64,000 bases of DNA from Kosmotoga olearia TBF 19.5.1 (GTDB lineage: Bacteria; Thermotogota; Thermotogae; Petrotogales; Kosmotogaceae): positions 2,170,001 to 2,234,000 of the forward strand of contig NC_012785.1 of assembly GCF_000023325.1 (NCBI RefSeq), written 5' to 3'. Numbering within the stretch: the stretch's first letter is position 1; every line of letters begins with the position of its first letter. The translations under genes were made by a program, and so were the position numbers. Of this stretch, positions 43,398 through 52,760 are shown piece by piece. The notes beneath the pieces are model-generated. The model had not been told where the DNA came from. It was given only the letters and a program-made list of their open reading frames with translations, and did not search any database.

Positions 43398-44136
43398 CGT
43401 TTTTGATAGAGTGCTCGAGATTGCAGCAAACAAAGGAAAGAACTTGTCGGTACTTGATTATGTCGTGGGTACTGGAATGACAGCTGTTAAGCTCTCCTCC
43501 GGAAACGTTGGAGTGGCTCACCTTCTTAGGGATGAGCTTCCTTCCGGTTGTACCCTATTCGACGAGCTCTTTGAAACTCCCTGTACCCTTCCCGAATTTT
43601 TGAAGCTTGGTTATATTCATCATCCTATAACGGTCAGCCTCGCACTTGCCGCCGCGAATGCTCTCGTAAACGCTGAATTAGAAGAAAAATCTGTCTCACA
43701 ATCAGATATATTCGAGATATTGAACATTCAGGAAAATGACATTGTTGGCTTTATAGGTGATTTCAAACCTTTAACATCGAAATTGAAAGATAAGGTAAAA
43801 GGGCTATTGATCTTTGAAAGGCATTCGGGAGAAGGATATCTTCCTGATTGGGCTATCCCGTGGAAGTTGAAAGAATGTACGGCTGTTATTGTTACGGGAA
43901 CCACGATGATGAACAGAACAATAGACAGCATATTGAATTCTGTGAATACTGATAGAGTAGTGGTTTTTGGACCTTCAACACCACTTGTTCCAGAGGTTTA
44001 TCCGGATGTGGTGAAGGCAATAGGTGGAGCAAGAATAGTCAATCCAGAATTGGCAATGAAGGTAGCTTCGCGAGCAGGAGGAACGAAAAACCTATACAGG
44101 CTAAAAGCTGCAAAGAAAGTAACGCTTATTCTATAA
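43390..44136 (+). CDS. DUF4213/DUF364 putative heavy-metal chelation protein
   Basis: The 248-residue protein has an N-terminal DUF4213 (VVGTGMTAVKLSSGNVGVAH near residue 26) and a C-terminal Rossmann-like DUF364 domain (VVVFGPSTPLVPEVYPDV near 200). The function is not established; members often sit near metal-handling and molybdenum-related genes. Here it is the last gene of the purine operon, overlapping the permease by eight bases. A role in metal or cofactor delivery to the molybdenum hydroxylases is a guess from context. Confidence 0.75.
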   Translation: MNSVFDRVLEIAANKGKNLSVLDYVVGTGMTAVKLSSGNVGVAHLLRDELPSGCTLFDELFETPCTLPEFLKLGYIHHPITVSLALAAANALVNAELEEKSVSQSDIFEILNIQENDIVGFIGDFKPLTSKLKDKVKGLLIFERHSGEGYLPDWAIPWKLKECTAVIVTGTTMMNRTIDSILNSVNTDRVVVFGPSTPLVPEVYPDVVKAIGGARIVNPELAMKVASRAGGTKNLYRLKAAKKVTLIL

Positions 44137-44137
44137 T

Positions 44138-44167
44138 AAAAAAGGCGGCTTTATGCCGCCTTTTTTA
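44138..44167. terminator. Bidirectional terminator between the two purine operons
   Basis: A stem AAAAAAGGCGGC / GCCGCCTTTTTT with a five-base loop lies between convergent operons and has T-runs on both strands. Confidence 0.92.
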
Positions 44168-45553
44168 TCACACTCCGTACTTTTTCCTGTAATCTAGCAG
44201 CATTTCATCGGTTACTTTAACTTCGTCTCTCTCTTTCTGCCAGAATTCCGGAGTCCTCTGTGCGTTTAGTTCTTCAACCGTTTTCCCCTGTTGTTCAACC
44301 CAGGTGTAGTACTTCAGATTATGCCATCTTTCTCTGTTTTCCACGGTTCCTTCGAATATCCAATCAGTCTTTGCTCCAAGGAATATGGATTCAAACCGAT
44401 GTTTTGCTTCGCCCCTGTCGAGCTTTCCGTAGGTTTTCGTCATCTGTTCCATGACGGAATGATAGCGGTCAATATTATCGGTTGCTATGGTGAAGATATT
44501 GTGTTCTGAAGTGAATCCGTAGTACTTCGCCATCTTGATAGCACCAATTACGTTTGCGACACCGGAAATACCGAAGACTGTTGAGAGGAATTCTACTGTT
44601 TTTTCTGGAAGGAATTCCTTTAGGAATTTCTTACCTTCTTCATCCGTTAGAACCTGCAACATCTTTTTGGATTCCACATCGTCGACTGCAACAACAGCAT
44701 CGTTGTTCAGTACGTTATGAATCCATGTAACATGCTTGTCTCCGATTCCCTGGATGTCGTGTCCACCGTAACCGTTGAGAGATATCGTTGGACACTGTAT
44801 AGGTTCTAGCGCGACAACTTTAGCATCGGGATAGACCTCTTTCACTCTATCACCACAAGCGATGGTTCCACCAGAACCAACACCAGCAACGATAGCAGCA
44901 ATTTTTCCGTTACCGATTCCGAGTTCTTTTACCAATTCGATCATCGTGTTACCTGTGACATAATAATGGAAACGATAGTTACCGAACTCGGCGAATTGAT
45001 TCAATACCCTGACTTTTTCTGGATTCTCTGCTTTAAGCTCTTTTGCTTTATCATAAATTTCTTTGACGTTGGATTCACAACCAGGTGTTGCGATTACTCT
45101 TGCACCATAACTTCTTATGATATCGAAGCGCTCTTGTGACATTTCTTCAGGTAGGATAACCACTGAATCGTACTTCATTCTACATCCAACCCAGGCTCCA
45201 CCAATTCCGTAATTACCTGTGGATGGCCAAACGAGGGTGTGATACGTCGGATCAACTTCACCTCTAAGGCTTTTTTCCATAAGTATCGAGTATGTGGCAC
45301 CGACTTTATGGCTTCCTGTGGGGAATTCCTTACCATATAGGACGATTATATTCGCATCCACACCTGTTAGTTCCTTGGGAAGCACAACGTGATAAACTTT
45401 GTTGTTGATATCTCTCCAGGAAATATTGTAAAAATTGATTGGATCGAGTGGGTCTTCTTTTTTCATTTCCCATGCTTTCTTTCTGATTTTTGGGTCGATC
45501 TTATCGGGATGCAACATTTCTTCAAATGTTGGACCAAGCACAAGCTTCTTCAT
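44168..45553 (-). CDS. PLP-dependent enzyme of the cysteine-synthase fold (fold type II)
   Basis: The 461-residue protein carries the PLP lysine in PTGSHKVGATYS near residue 80, a substrate loop STGNYGIGGAW near 110 and the phosphate-binding GVGSGGTIACG near 222. The last 100 residues go beyond the normal cysteine synthase core. It lies four bases after a molybdenum hydroxylase large-subunit gene, so an amine-eliminating step in purine breakdown is likely. The lysine context (GSHKVGAT) differs from what I recall of YgeX, so I do not call it 2,3-diaminopropionate ammonia-lyase. The reaction is unknown. Confidence 0.78.
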   Translation of the reverse strand: MKKLVLGPTFEEMLHPDKIDPKIRKKAWEMKKEDPLDPINFYNISWRDINNKVYHVVLPKELTGVDANIIVLYGKEFPTGSHKVGATYSILMEKSLRGEVDPTYHTLVWPSTGNYGIGGAWVGCRMKYDSVVILPEEMSQERFDIIRSYGARVIATPGCESNVKEIYDKAKELKAENPEKVRVLNQFAEFGNYRFHYYVTGNTMIELVKELGIGNGKIAAIVAGVGSGGTIACGDRVKEVYPDAKVVALEPIQCPTISLNGYGGHDIQGIGDKHVTWIHNVLNNDAVVAVDDVESKKMLQVLTDEEGKKFLKEFLPEKTVEFLSTVFGISGVANVIGAIKMAKYYGFTSEHNIFTIATDNIDRYHSVMEQMTKTYGKLDRGEAKHRFESIFLGAKTDWIFEGTVENRERWHNLKYYTWVEQQGKTVEELNAQRTPEFWQKERDEVKVTDEMLLDYRKKYGV

Positions 45554-45557
45554 TCGT

Positions 45558-47858
45558 TCATGCCTCCTTGATGAGTTTTAATATATACTCGGCAGTCGCT
45601 GGTATTCTTTTTACTCTCTTACCAATCGCACGTGAAATACCGTTAGCTATGGCAGCAGGTGTTGGCATCAGTGATGGTTCACCAATTCCTTTGGCACCGT
45701 ACGGACCGGAAGAGTATTCATCTTCGACTATATCTATTTTAAGCTCTTCAGGGATTTCATGTATTGTCGGAATTATATAAGTATTGAAATTATCGGTGAC
45801 AATTTTGCCACGATCCATCTTAATTTGCTCATACAGAGCGTAACCCATTCCCTGAACAAAACCACCCTGAATCTGGCCAATGAGTCCTTCCGGGTTCAAC
45901 GCTTTACCGACATCATGACTTGTAAATCCTTTTACAACTCTCGTCAAGCCTGTCAACATGTCAACTTCAACCAGAACTATCTGGCTGGCATACGAATAGG
46001 TCACATAGGCTTCACCCTGCCCGGTTTCATGATCCCACTCAAGTTTTGGGGTCTCGTACCATCCCGTTTCATTCAATTTTACATTTTTCATATAAGCATT
46101 TTCCACAAGTTCATCAAAACTGAGCTCATTTCCTTTGGAGTCAAAATAACGGCCGTTTTCCCAGCTAACATCTTCGGGATCGGTATCAAAGATCTCGGCG
46201 AAGAGTTGAACAAATCTTTTTCTTAATTCTCTCGCAGCTATTCTCACAGCATTTCCGGAATAGAGAGTGGTTCTTGAAGCGACGGTTGGCCCACTATCGG
46301 GAACGAAAGCGGTATCAGGTTGATGAACATTGATCTTTTCCAGTTTTTGTCCGAGCTCTTCCGCAGCGAGCATAGCAATCACTGTTTTCGCTCCCTGTCC
46401 CATTTCTGTACCGCCTATTCTTACGTCTATGGTTCCATCCTTGTTCACCTGTATGTGTGCTCCTGAAGCATCTAAGTGCTGCCCGGCAGCGCCGAGGCTG
46501 ACCCCATAGATTATATGTGAAACGCCAAGTCCGCGTTTTTTGAAACTATTCTGTTTGTTGAATTCTTCTACTTCCTTCTTCAGATTTTCCCAATCAGCGA
46601 TTGTTCTGACATTTTCCAGAGTTTGGACCGCCCCAACACTTTCCGTGAGCAGATGATTTGTGGCCGTTCTGCTTCCAACACGAAGAGTGTTTTTCAACCT
46701 GAACTCAATTGGGTCTATGCCTAGCTTTAGAGAGATCTCATCGATCATGGATTCAACGGCAAAAAGAACCTGTGGGCTTCCAAAGCCTCTAAAAGCACCT
46801 GGCGGAACCTTGTTGGTGTAGACACCATAAACATCCACTTTAACATTTGGTATCTCATAACTACCAGCTGCATGAACAAGCGTTCTGAACATTACGATAG
46901 GTGATAGGGTAGCGTAGGCTCCCATATCCATGTAGGCCTTGATCTCTATTGATTTTAACTTTCCGCTCTTGTCCACACCTATTTTGTAGTGAGAAGTAAT
47001 TGGATGGCGTTTAGATGTTGTTTGTATATCAACTTCTCTGCTGTATATGAGTTTGGCAGGCCTGCCTGTATTGTACGCAGCAACAGCGGCGTAACTAGCG
47101 ACATAAGAAGGTACATCTTCCTTTCCTCCGAATCCGCCACCGGTCTCTGTTTGAATCACACGCACCTTGTTTAAATCAATGCCAAGAATATGTGCAACAC
47201 TGTTTTGAACATAATATGGACACTGCATTGTTCCATAAACGGTATAACCGTAATCAATATCTGGCAAAACGACAACCCCTTGAGGTTCTAAATAGGCTTG
47301 TTCCTGATAATCGGCGTGGAAGTCGTCTTCGAAAATGAATTCGGATTCTGCAAATCCTTTTTCGACGTCGCCTTTCCTTATTTTCTTGTGAATCGGGACA
47401 TTCGTTGGCTCGTGTATCTTTATTTCGTCTTTCAACGCCTCCTCAATGCTAAAAATAGGTGGCAATTCCTCTATGGACAGTTTTACACGTTTTGCAGCTT
47501 CATCAGCTGCTTCCTGACTTTCAGCAGCTACCACAGCAACAACGTCGCCATAATACCTTATTTTTCCTCCTACTGGAACGAGACAGGGCATGTCTTTAAC
47601 AACTTCACCGAGTTGGTTTTCACCAGGAACATCTTTTGCAGTGTAAATACCAATAACATCGGGAATTTTCAACGCTTCCGAGAATTCTATTTCCTTCAGA
47701 ACTCCGTGGGGTTTTCTGGCAAGTACGAGAGAGCAGTAAACCATCCTGTTGAAGTACATATCAGCTGCAAATTTAGCCTGCCCGGTTACTTTAGGCAGTG
47801 CATCAACCCTTTTGACTTTCTTTCCTATAACGTTCCTGAGTTTTACTGTTGTCCTCAT
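45558..47858 (-). CDS. Molybdenum hydroxylase large subunit, Mo-cofactor binding (copy 2, XdhD-like)
   Basis: The 767-residue catalytic subunit has GGGFGGKEDVPSYVA near residue 245, GAFRGFGSPQVLFA near 360, GGTEMGQGAKT near 480 and GPYGAKGIGEPSLMPTPAA near 725 with the catalytic glutamate. These match xanthine-dehydrogenase-family enzymes more closely than copy 1 does. No FAD or iron-sulfur subunit gene is adjacent, so it must share those made from the plus-strand operon. The ATG at 47858 follows GGAAGG; a longer frame overlaps the upstream gene. It lies four bases after adenine deaminase. Substrate is inferred to be a purine. Confidence 0.93.
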   Translation of the reverse strand: MRTTVKLRNVIGKKVKRVDALPKVTGQAKFAADMYFNRMVYCSLVLARKPHGVLKEIEFSEALKIPDVIGIYTAKDVPGENQLGEVVKDMPCLVPVGGKIRYYGDVVAVVAAESQEAADEAAKRVKLSIEELPPIFSIEEALKDEIKIHEPTNVPIHKKIRKGDVEKGFAESEFIFEDDFHADYQEQAYLEPQGVVVLPDIDYGYTVYGTMQCPYYVQNSVAHILGIDLNKVRVIQTETGGGFGGKEDVPSYVASYAAVAAYNTGRPAKLIYSREVDIQTTSKRHPITSHYKIGVDKSGKLKSIEIKAYMDMGAYATLSPIVMFRTLVHAAGSYEIPNVKVDVYGVYTNKVPPGAFRGFGSPQVLFAVESMIDEISLKLGIDPIEFRLKNTLRVGSRTATNHLLTESVGAVQTLENVRTIADWENLKKEVEEFNKQNSFKKRGLGVSHIIYGVSLGAAGQHLDASGAHIQVNKDGTIDVRIGGTEMGQGAKTVIAMLAAEELGQKLEKINVHQPDTAFVPDSGPTVASRTTLYSGNAVRIAARELRKRFVQLFAEIFDTDPEDVSWENGRYFDSKGNELSFDELVENAYMKNVKLNETGWYETPKLEWDHETGQGEAYVTYSYASQIVLVEVDMLTGLTRVVKGFTSHDVGKALNPEGLIGQIQGGFVQGMGYALYEQIKMDRGKIVTDNFNTYIIPTIHEIPEELKIDIVEDEYSSGPYGAKGIGEPSLMPTPAAIANGISRAIGKRVKRIPATAEYILKLIKEA

Positions 47859-47862
47859 AATG

Positions 47863-49596
47863 TCAGCCTTCCTTTCCGATGAACAGTGATACAAAGTTAT
47901 TGTTGATAACATCAACAAGCCCCTGATTTGTTATTCTCAATTCCGGTATCACCGAAAGCTGAACAAAAGAAAGGGTCATAAAGAGATCCGGGACCTCACA
48001 TCCAAGTTCTTTCAACACTGTTTTCAAATGTCCGAGGCGCTCTGCAACCTCCTTCGAGCTGAGATTAGACATTAAGCCCGCGATGGGCAGGGGCAGTTCT
48101 GCCAGAACTTTTCCAGAATTTGCAATAACAAGGCCACCTCCCATATCGATTACCCTGTTTGCAGCCACAACCATATCAGCGTCGTTGGTACCTATCACAG
48201 ACATATTGTGGGCATCGTGGCCCACTGATGTGGCGACGGCTCCCTGCTTTAAACCTGTTCCGTTAATGAACCCTATCGCCATTGATTTCTCTTCACAATA
48301 TCTGCATATGGAAGCGACTTTCAGTATATCTCTATTGACATCGGATACTATCCGTCCATCTTTCGTTTTGGGTTCCATTCTAAGTTCTTTTGTTAAAACA
48401 TCATCTCCATAAACCCTTATTACACGTATATTTTCGCCTTTATTCAATACCTCAAGATCCTTCTCTTCAATATGCGGACACTTGAAGGTATTGACCTCTT
48501 CGAGCGGAAACTGTTCGCGGTTTATATCTATAACGAGTTTACCGTTTTCAGCGATGAGTTTTGAATCTTTGAAGACCATTGAGATCCTGAATTCTTCTAA
48601 ATTATCAACGATAACGAAATCAGCTTTGTATCCCGGAGCTATCGCACCCATTGATCTGAGATTATAATGGCGTGCCGTATTGATTGTTGCAGCCCTCACA
48701 GCGGTTATCGGATCGATGCCCTTCTTTATGGCATATCTGATCATATAATCTATGTGACCTTCGTTGAGAATATCATTCGGATGTTTGTCATCAGTACAAA
48801 AAGATATAAAAGGATAATTCTTTTCGTTGATTAACGGTAAAAGCTCATCGAGATTTCTCGCTACACTTCCTTCACGCACAAGAATCTGCATCCCACGAGC
48901 AAGCTTTTCTTTTGCCTCTTCCACATTTGTACATTCGTGGTCAGAGCGGATGAAGGCACAGATATAGGCGTTCAAATCCTTACCCGAAATTCCCGGAATG
49001 TGCCCGTCAATTTTTTTGTATTTGTGGCGAAGAAGTTCGATCTTGGCGATGGAATCATGATCTCCATTTATTATATCGGGATAATTCATCACTTCGCCAA
49101 GACCCAATACCCGGGGATGTTTCTCCACGAACCCTATCATATCCATGACGGAGATCCTCGCACCGTTGTTTTCCAGATTTGTTGCAGGTACAGATGATGG
49201 GAGCATGATGTAGAGATTGAGAGGTACTCCTTCAGTGGATTTTATCAGGTATTCTACACCATCGAGTCCAAGAACGTTAGCGATTTCATGGGGATCAGCG
49301 ATAACAGTAGTAGTTCCGCGCGGCAATACCGTTTTTGCAAACTCCACCGGTGAAACCATGGAAGATTCAATGTGAAGATGCGCGTCTATTAATCCCGGTA
49401 CAACGTATGCACCGTGCAAATCAATTACCTGTTTTCCTTCAGAGTAATCACCTATCCCCGCGATTCTTTTACGAAAAATGGCAATGTTTGCCCTTTCGAT
49501 TTCTCCACTAAACACATTGACTATTCGCGCATTTTTTAACAACAAATCAGCGGGTTGTTTCCCACGTGCAACAGGAATTATGTCTATTATGTTCAC
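47863..49596 (-). CDS. ade: Adenine deaminase
   Basis: The enzyme converts adenine to hypoxanthine and ammonia. The 577-residue sequence matches the AdeC family: DAHLHIESSM near residue 72, ADPHEIANVLG near 100, GLGEVMNYP near 160, FCTDDKHPND near 270, and the C-terminal domain with TSVGHDAHNMSVIG. The GTG at 49596 follows AAGGAGGG. It starts the minus-strand purine operon behind a strong promoter and feeds hypoxanthine to the downstream molybdenum hydroxylase. Confidence 0.96.
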   Translation of the reverse strand: MNIIDIIPVARGKQPADLLLKNARIVNVFSGEIERANIAIFRKRIAGIGDYSEGKQVIDLHGAYVVPGLIDAHLHIESSMVSPVEFAKTVLPRGTTTVIADPHEIANVLGLDGVEYLIKSTEGVPLNLYIMLPSSVPATNLENNGARISVMDMIGFVEKHPRVLGLGEVMNYPDIINGDHDSIAKIELLRHKYKKIDGHIPGISGKDLNAYICAFIRSDHECTNVEEAKEKLARGMQILVREGSVARNLDELLPLINEKNYPFISFCTDDKHPNDILNEGHIDYMIRYAIKKGIDPITAVRAATINTARHYNLRSMGAIAPGYKADFVIVDNLEEFRISMVFKDSKLIAENGKLVIDINREQFPLEEVNTFKCPHIEEKDLEVLNKGENIRVIRVYGDDVLTKELRMEPKTKDGRIVSDVNRDILKVASICRYCEEKSMAIGFINGTGLKQGAVATSVGHDAHNMSVIGTNDADMVVAANRVIDMGGGLVIANSGKVLAELPLPIAGLMSNLSSKEVAERLGHLKTVLKELGCEVPDLFMTLSFVQLSVIPELRITNQGLVDVINNNFVSLFIGKEG

Positions 49597-49618
49597 AGTA
49601 GCCCCTCCTTTTTTGTCG

Positions 49619-49647
49619 ATTATAAACATGAAGCCAAAGGATGACAA
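49619..49647 (-). promoter_or_regulatory. Promoter of the adenine deaminase operon
   Basis: TTGTCA (49647-49642), a 17-base spacer and a perfect TATAAT (49624-49619) lie about 23 bases upstream of the GTG start, so the leader is only about 16 bases. The inverted repeat TTTTGTC / GACAAAA (49611-49617 and 49643-49649) brackets the element and could be an operator. Confidence 0.78.
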
Positions 49648-49695
49648 AAGCAAGGAACGTTAATAACGCCCGAAATGAGCTGCTTATAGCCTGTA

Positions 49696-49726
49696 TTTTA
49701 AAAGAAGTCCCTGCTCTCGCAGGGAC
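49696..49726 (-). terminator. Terminator of thrS
   Basis: An eight-base-pair stem (GTCCCTGC / GCAGGGAC) with a four-base loop is followed on the minus strand by TTCTTTT, shortly after the thrS stop. Confidence 0.8.
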
Positions 49727-49734
49727 ATGGCCAA

Positions 49735-51681
49735 TCAGTCTGCCTTAAATTTAAATATAGATTCACTCATCCTGTTCGATATTTCTTCTTTTAGCTTAGC
49801 ACTGAATTCCGCAAGTTTCATCCCATAAATATTCTTACCCGTTCTCAAGCGCACGGTTATGGTTTCGCTTTCCTTCTCTTTATCCCCAAGGATCAACATG
49901 TAAGGAATCTTATTTAATTGAGCTTCACGAATTTTGTAGTTTGTGGATTTTTGTTTTTCATCGACATCAACACGTACGCCTTCTGCGGCAAGGGCATCTG
50001 CTACCTCTCTCGCGTAGTCAACGTGTTTATCGGAAATTGGGATAGCGACAACTTGTACCGGAGCAAGCCAGGTTGGAAAAGCCCCGGCATAATGTTCTAT
50101 GAGAATACCGAAAAATCTATCCAGAGAGCCGTAAATAGCGCGATGAATCATAACAGGCCTGTATTCTTTATTGTCTGGCCCAACGTAAGTGAGTTCAAAG
50201 CGCTCGGGCATCATGAAATCTAGCTGAATCGTGGCACACTGCCACTCTCTCCCGATAGAATCCGTGACATGAAAATCGATCTTCGGTCCGTAAAAAGCTC
50301 CGTCCCCTTCGTTAACTTTATATTCCAACCCGATAGATTCGATGGCATCTTTCAAAGCTTCCGTTGCCAGATCCCATATTTCAACATCGCCCATAAAATC
50401 TTCTGGACGGGTACATAAGTCGGCTCTATATTCAAACCCGAAAGGAGTGTAGATCATATCGACAAACCGAATGACGTCTTTCAACTGTTCCTTTAATTGT
50501 TCTCTGGTACAGAAAATGTGTGCGTCATCCTGGATAAATCCCCTTACTCTAAGGAGACCGTGCAAAACACCGCTTCTCTCATAACGGTGAACCTTACCAA
50601 ACTCAAAGAGTTTCAACGGCAGATCCCTGTAGCTCATGGCTCGGGATTTATAGATTAATATATGTCCCGGACAGTTCATGGGTTTAATAGCGTATTGCTG
50701 CTCATCCTTCTCCGTAAAATACATGTTATCGCGGTAATGGTCCCAGTGTCCCGATCTATGCCACAGGACATCGTTCATAATCTGCGGAGTCATAACCTCC
50801 TGATAACCATGCTTACTATGCACTTCCCTTGAGAATTTCATAAGTTCGTTTAGCACGATGGTTCCCTTAGGATGATAGATAGGCATTCCAGGAGCGTATT
50901 CATAACTAAAACTAAAAAGGCCAAGCTGAGGTCCAATTTTGCGATGATCCCTCTTTTTGGCTTCTTCCATCATCTTAAGGTATGCTTCGAGTTCGGATTT
51001 TTTGGCAAAGGCGGTCCCGTAAATCCTTTGGAGCATCTTATTTCTTTCATCTCCACGCCAGTAAGCTCCGGAAACGGACAGAAGCTTGAAGTACTTTACT
51101 TTTCCAGTAGAGGGCATATGCGGACCGCGACACAGATCCACAAATTCACCCTGTCTGTAAAAGGTGGCTACGTCCGATTCGAGATCCTCAATGAGCTCCA
51201 CTTTATAGGGCTGGTTCTGATCTTTCATTAACTTTATCGCTTCTTCTTTTGGAAGCTCAAAACGCTCGAGTTTTAAGTCTTCCTTTATGATTTTTTCCAT
51301 CTCTTCTTCAATCTTTGGCAGATCCTCTTCCGTCAGCCTGATATCACCAAGATCAAAGTCGTAGTAAAAACCATTCTCAATAACCGGACCGATTCCCAGT
51401 TTTACTTTATCAGATCCGTAGATTCTCATGACCGCCTGAGCCAGGATGTGTGAAAAGGTATGGCGGAAAAACTCAGGCGCTCTCGGGTCCTTTTCGAGTA
51501 TCAGATTAATTTTACACTCCTCTGGAAGTTCTCTCGTCAGATCCCACAGCTCGCCGTTGACTTCAACACCAATTGCTCTTTTTGCTAACGCCGGCGACAG
51601 GTCAGCGGCAACATCCGCTGCAGTTACTGGATGATCGTATTCTTTAATTGAGCCATCTGGCAATTCTATCTTACAACCCAT
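49735..51681 (-). CDS. thrS: Threonyl-tRNA synthetase
   Basis: The 648-residue class II synthetase charges tRNA-Thr. The domains in order are TGS (residues 1-62), the editing domain with HTFSHILAQ near 74 and the second zinc/editing motif DLCRGPH near 180, the catalytic core with [12 protein letters not shown] and the motif 2 loop near 360, and the C-terminal anticodon-binding domain from about 540. AGGAGGT precedes the ATG. The gene lies 14 bases after ridA, so no T-box leader fits. Confidence 0.98.
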
Positions 51682-51695
51682 ATTATTACCTCCTA

Positions 51696-52076
51696 TTAAC
51701 TATTACTAATCCTAGCTATTGCTTCAATCTCCAATATTGCATTCTTGGGAAGATTTGAGACTTCTACCACTGCCCTTGCAGGTTTATGCTCAGAAAAGAA
51801 TTTACTGTAAACCTCGTTGAAAATCGAGAACTTTTGCATATCCCTGATATAAACAGTCACCTTTACTATGTCCTCGATTTTTCCACCGGCTGCTTCAACA
51901 ACGGAAATTACGTTCTTAATTGTTTGCTCGGTAGCGGATTGAAAATCGTCTAACAGCTCACCTGTTATCGGGTTGAGGGGCAACTGACCTGACACAAAAA
52001 GGAATCCGTTGCTAAGGATTCCTTGAGAGTAGGGCCCAATTGCCGCAGGTGCTTTGTCAGTTTTTACAACCCTCAA
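51696..52076 (-). CDS. ridA: RidA-family enamine/imine deaminase
   Basis: RidA hydrolyses reactive enamine intermediates released by PLP enzymes. The 126-residue protein has the family hallmarks [22 protein letters not shown] and [22 protein letters not shown], with the catalytic arginine in PARAVVEV. I prefer TTG 52076 ([12 protein letters not shown]), behind GGAGGTGG; a GTG one codon upstream is equally possible. It is probably co-transcribed with thrS. Confidence 0.94.
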
Positions 52077-52102
52077 CACACTACCACCTCCCATTTTGCT
52101 CA

Positions 52103-52111
52103 ATTATATCA
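52103..52111 (-). promoter_or_regulatory. Extended -10 promoter of ridA-thrS
   Basis: The minus strand reads TGATATAAT, a perfect TATAAT with a TGn extension, about 27 bases before the ridA start. No clear -35 box is visible. Confidence 0.6.
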
Positions 52112-52172
52112 CCTAATGCACAAACATTGCCACGCCTTGTATGACCTGAATCTTGCAATTTTTCCCAGGGAT

Positions 52173-52204
52173 AAAAAAAGACGCCCTTTCGGGCGTCTTT
52201 TAAA
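52173..52204 (-). terminator. Terminator after the small beta-rich secreted protein gene
   Basis: A stem AAAAGACGCCC / GGGCGTCTTTT with a four-base loop carries a run of seven T residues on the minus strand, about 25 bases after the stop of the upstream gene. Confidence 0.9.
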
Positions 52205-52227
52205 AATAAGATTATTCTATATAAACT

Positions 52228-52722
52228 TTAGAAACTTAAACCGAGCATAGCATAGTAAAAGGGAACGGGTTCATAACCTGAATCTGCAGAAATATCTACA
52301 AAAGCTTCAACACCCGTTTCAATAAAGAATAGTGCCAAATTTACGCCGAGTCCCAATCTGGCTTTTACAAAGAATGGACCAGCATAGGTATCGTCGGTAA
52401 GAAGCTCCAGTTCATGCACTGGAACGGTAACCTGCAGTCTGCCAAAGAAAACTCCCAGTGTAGGCTTCAGATTTAGGCCAACATAAAGGTCCGGAGTATC
52501 ATAAGAATAAAATTCTTTAGTTTCCGGATCAACATAACCGAGGTATGCTTCAGCGGTGATTATCGAAAAATCAACCTGGCCAAAAATATTAGTGGAGTAG
52601 ATTACAGGTGGTTCAACGTTGAAATCCCCATCAACAACAGCACCCAAACCAACATAAAGGTTACCCGCAAAGAATACAGAAGCTAGCGTAAGGAGAACGC
52701 CAATGAGAATACCCTTTTTCAT
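52228..52722 (-). CDS. Small secreted beta-rich protein, possible outer-membrane (toga) barrel
   Basis: The 164-residue protein has a signal peptide (MKKGILIGVLLTLASVFFAG) and then alternating hydrophobic residues typical of amphipathic beta strands. It ends with FYYAMLGLSF, an aromatic-terminated strand as in outer-membrane barrels. I do not recognise a named family. It shares the pattern of ETGxxAF/ETGLKP before the end and an aromatic C-terminal residue with the protein at 57326-57766. Its own promoter and terminator make it a single-gene unit. Confidence 0.75.
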   Translation of the reverse strand: MKKGILIGVLLTLASVFFAGNLYVGLGAVVDGDFNVEPPVIYSTNIFGQVDFSIITAEAYLGYVDPETKEFYSYDTPDLYVGLNLKPTLGVFFGRLQVTVPVHELELLTDDTYAGPFFVKARLGLGVNLALFFIETGVEAFVDISADSGYEPVPFYYAMLGLSF

Positions 52723-52751
52723 TATTTCACCTCCCGTTCAGATTTAAAATA

Positions 52752-52760
52752 ATTATAGCA
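52752..52760 (-). promoter_or_regulatory. Extended -10 promoter of the small beta-rich protein gene
   Basis: The minus strand reads TGCTATAAT, about 30 bases before the ATG. The -35 region is poor, as in other promoters here with a TGn extension. Confidence 0.55.

Noticed and set aside
37875-47858. Selenocysteine codons in the purine-related enzymes
   Set aside because: No in-frame UGA interrupts any of these genes. Selenium in such hydroxylases is a cofactor ligand, so its use cannot be judged from codons.
45759-47882. Long open frames on the plus strand opposite the second molybdenum hydroxylase gene (up to 194 codons)
   Set aside because: They lie entirely antisense to a clear XdhD-like gene, have no ribosome binding sites and show no recognisable protein features.
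51682-51695. T-box leader for thrS
   Set aside because: Only 14 bases separate thrS from ridA, and no specifier or antiterminator structure is visible.
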